DNA from: Arbacia lixula
Taxonomy: Eukaryota > Echinodermata > Echinoidea > Arbacioida > Arbaciidae
Direction: 5' to 3'
NCBI GenBank assembly: GCA_963669155.1
Contig: CAVLGW020000039.1
Location: 20,736-84,735, forward strand
Length of the DNA stretch: 64,000 nt
Shown here: piece after piece, positions 12,701 through 24,700 of the stretch
Layout of the letters: every line of letters starts with the position of its first letter
Position numbering within the stretch: the stretch's first letter is position 1
Made by a program: the position numbers and the translations under genes
The notes under the pieces: model-generated
Seen by the model: only the letters and a program-made list of their open reading frames with translations
Databases searched by the model: none
What the model was told of the DNA's origin: nothing

Positions 12701-15700
12701 TTGTGTCTCGCCCACTTGCGAAAATAACCAGAAATATCGCGATCTCCGTTGCTACGCAAAAGAAAACTGAAACAAATAAATAAGCAACTTTAAACAGACA
12801 ACATCAAAATCAGGTGCAAAATAGTGACTTTGAATAAATTTGCATAAATGTGCATGAGTAATGTTTGCCTAAATCTACATCAGTAATGCTCACACATGCT
12901 CACACAATTCTGTGCACAAGTTAGGAAGCCTTCACCAAGAGTCTTGCAAGTAAACTTTAATGTATGACCTCAAATTACCTTTGACCTTATCATGTGACCT
13001 CTTACAGCACAATAACATGCAGGTGCCCCCAGTGCATCCATCATCCAAGTTTGATTGCCATTGTAGCAACATGTGATGAGTTATGTGTGATAAGAGAGTC
13101 TTGCAAGTAAACTTTAACGTATGACCTCAAATGACCTTTGACCTTATCCTGTGACCTCCAACGGTACCATAACATGTAGGTACCCCCAGTGCATCTATGA
13201 CCCAAGTAAGGTTGTAATCCAAGCAACCTATGTGAAGTTATTTGTCAAAAGAGAGTCTTGCAGGTAAACTTTAACGTATGACCTCAAATGACCTTTGACC
13301 TTATCCTGTGACCTCCAACAGCACCATAACATGTAGGTACCCCCAGTACATCTATGACCCAAGTTAGGTTGTAATCCAAGCAACCAATTTGTCAAAAGAG
13401 AGTCTTGCAGGTAAACTTTAACATATGACCTCAAATGACCTTTGACCTTATCCTGTGACCTCCAACGCCACCATAACATGAAGGTACCCCCAGTGCATCT
13501 ATGACCCAAGTTAGGTTGTAATCCAAGCAACCCATGTGAAGTTATTTGTCAAAAGAGAGTCTTGCAGGTAAACTTTAACGTATGACCTCAAATGACCTTT
13601 GACCTTATCCTGTGACCTCCAACGGTACCATAACATGAAGGTACCCCCAGTGCATCTATGACCCAAGTTAGGTTGTAATCCAAGCAACCCATGTGAAGTT
13701 ATTTGTCAAAAGAGAGTCTTGCAGGTAAACTTTAACGTATGACCTCAAATGACCTTTGACCTTATCCTGTGACCTCCAACAGCACCATAACATGAAGGTA
13801 CCCCCAGTGCATCTATGACCCAAGTTAGGTTGTAATCCAAGCAACCTATGTGAAGTTATTTGTCAAAAGAGAGTCTTGCAGGTAAACTTTAACGTATGAC
13901 CTCAAATGACCTTTGACCTTATCCTGTGACCTCCAACGCCACCATAACATGAAGGTACCCCCAGTGCATCTATGACCCAAGTTAGGTTGTAATCCAAGCA
14001 ACCCATGTGAAGTTATGGATCATAAGAGAGTCTTGCAGGTAAACTTTAACATTTGTGACGGACGACGGACGACGGACGGACGACGGACGGACGACGGACG
14101 GACGCCATTTGGATCCCTTAGTCTCGCCTTCACCTCCGGTGGGCGAGACAAAAACAGGAATATCAATGGAGACCAATGGGAGTTAGAAATATTCCAATGA
14201 TCTACAGACCTAAGAGCACTCAAAATAAAATCCACTGAGCCCATACAGACACATACAATGATACCTGTAACCTGCGCAGTGTAAAATACTGTGTGACTTT
14301 ATAACACCAATTTTTATCTTGTGAAAAAAGCAATACATGGTTTAATAAGGATTACTATTTCTTCTTGAAACTTGAAATATTTGTGTATTGTTCCTCCAAA
14401 TATCAATTTGAACTCTGATTTGAACTCTCATCATGATAAAATTAGCATTCCATTCAACAAGAGATCAGAGCACAAAGGAAAAGATACTACAATTCAGTCA
14501 ACCGGCAGCGCTCGCTCGTTCTATAGAAATCGTGAGCGTTTTATTTTTCGTCTCGCGAAATCTCACGCGCAGATTTTGCTGCACCTAGATTATGAAGGAA
14601 TTCGACATGCTCGCGAGATCTGTTGCTGGTGTCTTCTGTAAGCATACTGATCAGGAATTTTTTAGGCAGGGATTGAGATTATATGTTTCTTAATAAATGT
14701 TTTCATTTTTTTCCGAAATCCGCAAAGGAGTTTTTATGTCATGTGCTTTCAAATACAGGCCTCAATTTTTTTTTTGAAATATGTAAGCTCTCAGACCTTG
14801 CTGGATCCTGACCCTTCTATGGGTTGTACGGCAACGACAGTTACGGCTCTAAAAAGCCAATACTTCAGCGGAGATTTTGATTCAAATATTGCTTGGGCTC
14901 AAAAATAAAACATTTTTGCTATTCGTCTTCAAAGTGACGCGAGATTTCAGAAATCGTACGGACTTCGCAACCGATATAAATGTAAGCTCTCAGACTTTGC
15001 TGGATCCTGACCCTTCTACAAATTGGACGGCAACACCAGTTACAGCTTTGGAAAGCCAGTACTCTAGCGGAGAATTTGATTCCAGATTTGTTTGGGCTCG
15101 AAAATAACACATTTGTGCAATTCGTCTTCAAAGTGACGCGAATTTTCAGAAATCATACAGACTTCACAAACGATATTCGTCCGCAGGCAGCAGAAAACAC
15201 GGGATTTTATTTTCAGCGAGGTAGTCGTGACCTTCATTTGTCCTCTAGAACCGCGGAAAACGTCTCCTTTTCAAACTGCGATATCTTCATGAACATACCA
15301 TATTTCGTACGCTTTCTTTTGCAACTGTATGTTGGAGGTCGAAATTTACCAACTATGAAGAATCATTTCATTAAAATAGGCAGAAAAATATTGTAAATTC
15401 GAGATAAATATGTGGTTCTAATTAAATAAAGAAAAATGAATATAAACTCTATATTTCAATGTCAATCGCTTTTAAGCCCCTAACATTTAGAGGTCATCTG
15501 AAGCGGAATGTATTGTACTTTATGAAGGTACCATTATTTTTCAACCTCCCCACATAGAAGGGTCAGGATCCAGCAAAACATCAACCATGTTCAAATCCAA
15601 AATGAGCGAGATATGACGAAGTTGTGAGCGATCATAATCAGCCAATCATAGTCCGCGACACTTGAATCGCCGGTAGTATTTTGTTATTATCGTGGACTAT

Positions 15701-18700
15701 GATTGGCTGGGTAGGATCGTTCACAACTTCGTCATTTCTCGCTCATTTTGGATTTGAACATGGTTGATGTTTTGCTGGATCCTGACCCTTCTATGGGGGG
15801 AGGTTGAAAAATAATGGTATCTCCATAAAGTACAATAAATTCCGCTTCAGATGACCTCTAAATATTAGGGGCTCAAAAGCGATTGACATTAAAATATAGG
15901 GTTTATTTTATTTTTTTTTTTTTCATTAGAACCACATATTTATCATGAATTTACAATATTTTTCTGCCTATTTTAATGAAATGTTTTTTCATAGTTGGTA
16001 AATTTCGACCTCCAACATACAGTTACAAAAGAAAGTGTACGAAAATATGGTATATTTATGAAGATATCGCAGTTTGAAAAGGAGACGTTTTCCGCGGTTC
16101 TAGAGGTGAAGTGAAGGTCACGACTACCTCGCTGAAAATAAAATAAGCGTATTTTCCGGTGCCTGCCATTTGGCTGAATCATGCAATAGAGTGGCAAGTC
16201 ATTGGGCCCTGATACCATGACGCTGTACATTCTATAACACAGAGATAGCCTGCGCTAGACCGCGGTACCTCCATCCGCCTGAACAGCCTCACCATCACGA
16301 GAACAAGTTAACCTACCTGACTTGATGAGCCTGGGGTGCGTTGGTTGGGGGCTGTCTCTCCTTCCTACCCCCTCTTTGCTGGCCTGGCTGCACCGGATGG
16401 GGCTCCCTGAACTGCCCCCCAGGCCCGGGCCCCTGCTGATGGTATGGCCCTGGCCCTGGCCCAGGCCCAGGGGGTCTCTGCTGCCCCCCTGCAGGTGGTG
16501 GAGAGGGGAACCGAGCACCTGGCTGGGCCTGCTGCTGGGGAGGGGGTGGTCCCTGAAACTGCTGGTTGGGGTGGTGGTGTGGGGGCGCTTGATCGCCCAT
16601 GAGTGGTTGTGGGGGGCCCTGCAATTTGTTGGGTTAAAAATATTGGGGAAAAGGTTACTTTATTTACTGGAGTTTTTTTATTTGGAATAGCGGTGTTGCA
16701 GTATGAGATACATTTCTTTCTAGCTGCTTTTTGCGTTTCACCCTAGGGAAGCTATCGCAGTGTTGCGGCAGACTTGAATTTCTGTTGATTTGCCCAAACC
16801 GTAGGAAATTAAATGTTCGGGTCCGGTGCGGCTACCGAGAATCTAACGTTAGGCATATCGTTAAATCTAACGTTAGACCATATTCTCGTTATTGGAGGGG
16901 GGAGGGGGCTACGAACAACATGACGGTACAGTACAAGGTGAAGTTCACTTACCTGAATCATGTTGCTGTTGTGCTGATAAATGGGCCATTTTGATTGAAA
17001 TGTGACTGTTGTAAACACGAACTGTACATAGGCTACACATGTACGCGTACATATGTACCCACGCCCGGCGCAGCGCGGTAAAACCACAATTTTTTTATTA
17101 CAGGGCACCGTCTGCGCCGAGCTACTTATTGATAGTTCGAGTGTAATGCACTTTTATTTCGCGCGTACTCAAAATATTGATCACGCGTTAGGACAGTGAA
17201 GAGTGAAGAGATCAGCGAAACCACAAAGTACTATTACCTAGAGTGTAACAAACTTTTCTTCTCAAGTGATCAAATGGGAAAAACTATGCTTCATCACGTG
17301 ATCAACTGATCATATAGCAACATTCTTAGTATGTGGCATGTAATATTTCTTAATCGGAAAAAACATGAATAAAGTCAATGTACAAAAGGATAATCTCCAT
17401 ACCTGGGGCTGTGAGTACTGGTTGTGTTGTTGATGTGGTATACCACCTTGGGGATGTTGCTGCAACAAGAACAAAACCAAAACAAAACTTGTGAATAAGA
17501 TTTGTCTACTGTTGGGCATCAAAGAATAATTTCTTCCTTTTGAAAAGATGCACAATGTTGTGGGGTCTTTACGACAATAGTAATTTTATTTTGCAGAACA
17601 TCTATGCTGAGATTTCTATTGAATTGCAGGGATGGTTTACCCAAGAAGAAAGTTGATTCTTGAAAGGAAAATAAAACATCAATTAGGGAGTGGTCAAGAA
17701 TTCAATGTAGTGTGAGATCTAATAAATTCTTTGACTGACAAAATTATGTGATGTCATGCACGAAAAACGAAATTGGACATCAAAGGACTTGGGCTTTCCT
17801 TCTTTCTTTAATTCATATTATTGTTTTGAAAGACATGTTAGTACAAATTAAAACAAAGGATAATTTAAGGGACCACAGAAAACAATTGAATCTCGAAATG
17901 CAACAAGAAAGTTTGTGTATGTTTTGAACATTTAGACGTAAAACAAATACTTACGATACCTTCTTACTCAAATCAATAGCAACTTATCAAATAATCTTTC
18001 CTTGGCCATGTTGCACACAAGTGTTTAATTGTTGGAACTTACCATCAATGGTACAGTTGGGCCTGAGATCAACGTGACAGCTGATTGCAATCTATTGCAG
18101 TCAGACTGCAGTAAATGTATGGAGCTGATTGCATTTGACTGCAATCAGCTGTGACGTTATCTCAGGCCGTATTGTAACTTCCATTGCAATAGGTGCAATA
18201 ATGAGAGCTCATTGGCTGTTGCCATGATAGTCATAACTGAAGACCTATATGCAACATGGCCCTTGTCATGAGTAAAGACAATTGAAACCAGAGAAGTCTT
18301 ACTTGTGGCTGAGAGTGAGGCACATGATGAGGGGCTCCTCCCCCATGGAACTGTTGCTGAGGGGGCGGGGGTCCACCCCCTCCACACGGCCGGTGCTGGG
18401 CAGGAGGTCCCCCAGGGTGTGGCGAGCTGGTGTAGATAGGTGCTGCAGCAACAAGGGCAAGGCAGATAGATGTCAGAGACACAATTAATACTAACAAAAA
18501 TTCTCGGTAACGCAAATATCTACAAAATATCACTTTGCGTGGTACTTTCCAGATTTTGGTCTTTTAAGTTGCTAACTGAGCACTCCTGAATATATTAGTA
18601 GGTCAGCTCCCATTACCAATGACATTTTCCTGGTAACCCACTTTCCCACAGAAATTTGTCCAATCTGCTACTATACTGTAATATAGAGGGTTTGTACGAA

Positions 18701-21700
18701 ATGTTTCAGAAGATAACTGAAGTCTACAAGACTGGAAGGGTACAGGTCAACAAATTTTGCTGGAGAGCTGATATCCCATGACAGGACAGCACAAGACAAT
18801 TGACTGTTGATCAGGGTTGGATTGAACCATCATTACGATATCAGACGGCAATTCCTTGGTCATCACTTCCAACAGTATCAGCCTTCTTGTATTTAACTCT
18901 TGTGTACAACGTTTACTCTTGCTCCATGTGGACAAACCAGGAATTGTTTTGGGGATGATTAAAAAAATTGTTGACACAGAAAATGTTGCTATGTTCTTTT
19001 AAATTCAAGGCAGCAATGAACCAACCCCATTGCACTGTTCTGGCCCTACTATGACAAAAGGAAGCATGTGGCAAATCACTCAAATTTGAGTTATTGGTTC
19101 TCTTGAAATTGTTCCCAGCACTCCCTACATACTGACACAATCTGGAAATGAAATGTTCATCTTGCTGCAAGATATTCAATCTAACATAATGTGGTAGTGC
19201 ACTGATGCAAATTCAAGTGACAGACACATTTTGCTCATTTACGAGAAAAGCTAAAAAGTTGATTAGGTGCTTCCTTTTGTGAAGAAGGAGATATGACATT
19301 CTTTTGACAGCTGCTTGCAGGGATTTCTTAATACCTGACATAGCTATTGTTCGCAATGGATATAATATACAACAATGACAAATAACATGCTGCGGCGCTG
19401 ATAGCTCCCACTCACCTGACTGCTGTTGTTGTTGGTTCTGCCACGCCCCCTGGGGTGCAGAGTGAGGTGGCTGCTGCTGACCCCACCCTGGGGCAGACGT
19501 GGGCGGGGGACCGCTGACTGGAGGTGGGTGCTGCTGCTGCTGGTGAGGGTGGGGCGGGGCAGGGTTGGCCTGTGAGTGGGGCTGGGGCCATGGCTGTGAA
19601 GGTTGGTGCTCCTAGAATTGACCCGGAATATAAACAAAGATGGACAACAGTCAATATATACCAATCACTATAGTCGACCAGAAATGGGCTGGCGGTTATA
19701 TCGCTGCCTGGTAAGCAGTAGATTGCAGGTTCAAATCCCTCTGGTTCCAAGATTTTTTTCTGTTTTTCATTTATTTACAGGATGGAGCATGTTCTCCTTA
19801 CTACTGGGCATTTCCCTGAAAACTTTTCAAAATTGCTATGTGGGTTGTCTACAGTAAAGGGATATTTTTTGGCACAACTGAATCATTTGAAATTATGACC
19901 ACCTTGCACCACCAAAATAGATGAGTGTGTTACAAACTCGTCTGTCCTGTTACCAACCTGCTATGGCAAATTTGTACAGGGCAAATTTTCTGAAGCATAC
20001 AAAACCTTGTAAAGTGCAAATAAATAAATTTCTTTGATATTTTATTATTATTGGCGGGTTTATTTAAGAGACAAAAATTAACACCTGAGTATAGTGACCA
20101 CATTCGTTGTCTACCTTGAACAATGTTTCTCATTGAAACCTATATTGAAGTAATCTATACTTTTAAGACCATCTCCTCATAAAGATAACATTTCACGTCT
20201 CCCTTGAGCGATCTTTCTAAACAGTTTTTACGATATTCATGACATTTCTACTAGCAGTATAAATATTACATTATCACAATATTACAATATTACATTATCT
20301 TACAGATAGGCAGATGAACGTTGTGACAACCGTCATTTACCTGGTACTGGTGTGGGGGATGTTGTCCCTGTTGGGGGTGTGGGTGTTGCTCATGTTGCTG
20401 CGACCCATGGTGGGGTTGTGGTGGCGCAGATTGTGGCGGGGGTTGCTGAGCACTAGCTGCTATGGACAGTGGCAACAACAACAACAATGCAATTAGTTGC
20501 AGGATCCTACTTCACAACAGCTTTAGTAAACTCCACAGATTATGCAAACACATACATGAAAGTGGTTATATGGGACTTAATTGATTAAATCCTGTTGATC
20601 AGTCTACGTTACTATCACCACTGGAAATCATGAACAGCGATTCTTGGAAACATCATATCAACAGGTTTATTCACACAAAAGGTTGCAAAACATGTAAAAA
20701 ACAGTACAGTCACAGGCAGGTAATTGTGAAAAAGATCAAATCTGTGGGTAATTTATAGCCTTAGCAAGGTTCAATGACCTTTGACCTTACAAGTTTCATC
20801 TCTTTGAAATGATCCAGCTTTTTTGTACTATGTTTGGTCAAAAATTTGGCTATTTGATGAAATCTGAATGTTGGAACAATTTTGAGCTAATTTCATTGAC
20901 CTTTGACTTGTGACCTTTCAAGAGTTTTTCTCTAGGTTGAAGCAAATCTGCTGAATGATTTTCAAGATATTGCGTGCACGGATTCGGGACGGATGGACGG
21001 ATAACATTAACCCCAAAACACAATGCCTCCATAGCGGAGGCGGAGGCATATATAAGAAATCGCACAGGGAACCGTTATAGCTATAATGCGCTATATAAGC
21101 TTTAATTATTATTGTAATTAAGAGAAGGAAAGGAAGACAGGGCTACTCACATGTCTGTGGGGGCACCTGGACCTTCCCTTTAAAGTGGGGATTGATGAGG
21201 ATCTTCTTGGGCCCACCGGGCTGGGCTTGGCTCTGACTCTGACTGGTGGGAGGTGGTTGCTGCTCAGCGCGGGGTGCTGGTTGCTGCAGCATGGGTTGTG
21301 GTGGATGTTGTTGCTGCGGTTGCTGCTGCTGCTGTTGTGGTTGCGAGTGTGGTACTTGCTGCTGCTGCTGTGGCGGCGGGAGACCCGAAGGGGGTCGACC
21401 GTCTCTGGTCCGGTCCGGACTGTTTCGGAAGAGTGTTACTGCAGGGGGTGGTATCTGCTGCATCTCCTGACGCACATGTTGCTGCTGTGGCTGCTGATGT
21501 TGATGATGCGGCGGGGGAAATCGCTGCCTTACATTGTCCATGTGGTAAGGTGGCCTTCCACCGCCACCACCACCACCCCAAACAGGCTGGGGACCAAGTA
21601 ATCCAATTCTCGGCTCAAAGGGGAATCTCATTTGCGGGCCACCCATGAAAGGAGGCCCACCACGTGGGGGTCCCATATGATTGGGGAAAAGGGGGCGCAT

Positions 21701-24700
21701 CTGTTGATGGAAGCCTTCCCTGGGTCCCGGGCCGGGCCCACCGCCTCGGAATCCGCCCCTTCCTCTATCTCTGCCACCACGCCCGCGATTCCGTCCATAC
21801 CTCTTCTGCCTCTCTTCTACCTTCTGTCGCTCAAAATCTTCTATCTGCTTCTGTGCTTCCTGGGAAATTTCTACATTTTGAAAAAAAAAAAAAAAAAAAA
21901 ATCAAGGTTATAACATATGTCTGACTTAGGGCACGGGATAGAAGTGGGAAGAAATGTTTTCTTCCAAAAAGTGCTAGATTATGCCCACACCTCTATGCGG
22001 TGTAAATGAGAGCATGTGTATAATATCATTACACTGTTAATGCCGTCTAGCCAGATTGCAGGTACCGGGTAGGACTGACAAGCCTAAAAAAACAAGAAGA
22101 ACCTATGACTTGAAATGTTTTGAATTGATATGCTCAGCATGTCCTTTAGATAAGCCGTAATGTAGCGTAATCTGTTGATAAATTTTCAATTCTTTTAGAC
22201 CTTGATACCACCATATGCATATCACTTTGAGATGCTTCACTTCTGTGACAAGTTCGAAGATAAAAGAGTTGTATAGAATAGCAGTGGAACAAAATAGAAA
22301 ACTCTCGAGCCAAATATTGATCTCTGTGTATTAAGAAGAGTAACAAAGGTGAAAAATTGATCAAATAGACTGAGCATAGTTTAGAAAACAGGAGAGCGAT
22401 ACCTATCTCTCATGGTTTGCCCCATGCAGAAATTTAAGCCTAATAACAGTATTGCCTCAACACTGAAAGGAGTTTTAACAAATACGAAAGAGAATTTGAG
22501 GCTTACCAAGTGTGTCCGGAATGTCCCTTGTTCTTGATGCTTTGAGGGAGACCGTGACCGCTTGTCGCTCGGACCGGAATCTCCCCCGGCGGTCATCTTC
22601 CTCTTCTTTCTCCTCCTCCTCACTGTCGCTAGTTTCCACTGTGGTCTGGGTGTTATCTTTGCTCTGTCAAAATGAGAGAGGAGACAAACTAGCATACAGG
22701 GAGCGTTCTTTAACATTCTTTAAGGTTTGTGAAAATCAATTGTTTCTTCACACTTCATGCACTTAGTGTTGTATTTTTAAATCAGTGCTACATTACACAC
22801 ACACACACCCTAGAAAGTGGAATTTTGTCTAGCACAAAGGAATTGAACAGACAATGTCATCATTTATATATGTGTACTTATTTTTGTACTTACAAAAATC
22901 ACACCTCGGTTAAAATATTTCTATGCAATGAATGCTGCAGCCTTTTTATTACATGGCTCCTAGTTCAATCTCCTTTTGCTACCCATGAACATGAAGAGAA
23001 CTGTGCACCAAATATTTCTCAATATGCATTCAATATGTATATACACTTACGACGCACAATTCAATTTCAATTCATCAAAAGCCAGTTTAAACAATCCAGT
23101 AAACATGATTTGGCTGCGCTTTTTGTTCAGTAGCCCACCGAGTTCCCAGAGAACAGCATTTTGATTTTGATTTCATGTTGATCTGATAAGGTTTATTGCA
23201 TAAAAAACATAATTTTGTCCAACAATCAGATACACAAAAGTGGTAAAAAGGATTAATGTCTATCCACTCTCATTCCTACCTCTGGTTCATCTTCCTCGTC
23301 TTCTTGTGATGTGACAGCAATCTCTGTCTCTTCCTTCTCCGCTATGAAAGCTTCCGGTTGCGTCTGGTCGAGATGTGGTGAGCTCGGCTTGGGCTTCTCA
23401 CTCTTTGGAGTGGTGAGTGGGGTGGACACCGTCCCAGGCTGGGAAGTAAACGAGTTCATCTCTGCAGTTGTGTTGAGGTCATCGACCAGGCTGTCATCTG
23501 GAATGTCGAGGTCAAGGACGTCTGCTGAGTCATCAAAGAGCTCCAACCCTTCCTCCACCTCTAACCTACAAGGTACCATATCAAAGGATACATACATAAA
23601 TACATGCATGGTGTATCAAAGCAAGTTTAGATGAAATAAACAAGTCAACAAATGGATAATTGAACATGGGTGCCAATTATTTTCTTTACTTCAGGATAGG
23701 TATATGAGCTGGTTGACAAACAAAACACCTGAAAATTTGGCTTGTCAACTCTACAGAGTTGTTAATCTTACCAATCATGATATCATGATCTTATCTTATC
23801 TTGTCAGTAACATTTCCCTTCACAAAATCATTGATCAGTTAACCTCCCTGATACCTCAAACAGCGTTATACACTGCAATAAAATCCAACAAAAAGATGTG
23901 TCTGCCCATTAAGAGATTTTTGTCCTGTTGATCAGTCTAGGTTACTGTCACCATTGTGAGTCATGAACAGCGATTCTTGATAACATCACATCAACAGGTT
24001 CTTGGAACAAACGAATTGTCACTACACAAAAAAGATAAAATGAGTTTGCAATGCAAGTTCATGTAAAATGCACACACACATAGTCATCATTGTTTACACT
24101 AAATAGAGTAGTGGTCAATCTACTTTGATCACAACAACCCAATGCTAAAAATTGAGGCAATATCTTTATTTCCAGTAGAAGTAATTTCTTTCTTCAATTT
24201 GCAAGGGTATAATTACATGTGATATTACACATGCATTAAATTGGAGTTATTAATGAACCACTTGTTTCTGCAGTGAAAACTTACCCTTCATGTGTCTCTT
24301 CTGTTCCTTCTTTCCAATCTTCCGTTCCTTCTTCTCCTTCGTGCCATTCTTCTTCCCCTCCTTCCTCCTGATGCCAAGATTCTTCTTCTCCTCCATATTC
24401 TCCTTCCTCTCCTCCTACTCCTTCTTCTCCTCCATACTCCGCTCCTCCTCCTACTCCTTCTTCTCCTCCATACTCCGCTCCTCCTCCTCCTCCTTCTTCT
24501 CCTCCATACTCCGCTCCTCCTCCTCCTCCTTCTTCTCCTCCATAATCTGCTCCTCCTGCTCCTTCCTCTCCTTCATACTCAGCACCGCCTTCTCCTCCCT
24601 CTTCAAAGCCTCCTTCTGCTTCTTCGTAGCCTTCTCCTTCATGGTATCCTTCTTCTGCGTACTCCTCCCCAACATACTCCTCTGCTCCTTCTGCATATTC

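Noticed and set aside
12940..14030. Regular 157-bp repeats as a CRISPR-like array
   Set aside because: Repeats are head-to-tail without unique spacers, in a spliced eukaryotic gene; it is a satellite inside a transposon.
14015..14244. Arg/Pro/Ser-rich frames over the CCGTCCGT tract
   Set aside because: They belong to the transposon end's simple repeat and recur at each element copy.
21185..21924. Several plus-strand frames rich in Cys, Leu or Val
   Set aside because: Shadows of the CAG/CAA-rich RBM33 coding exon on the minus strand.
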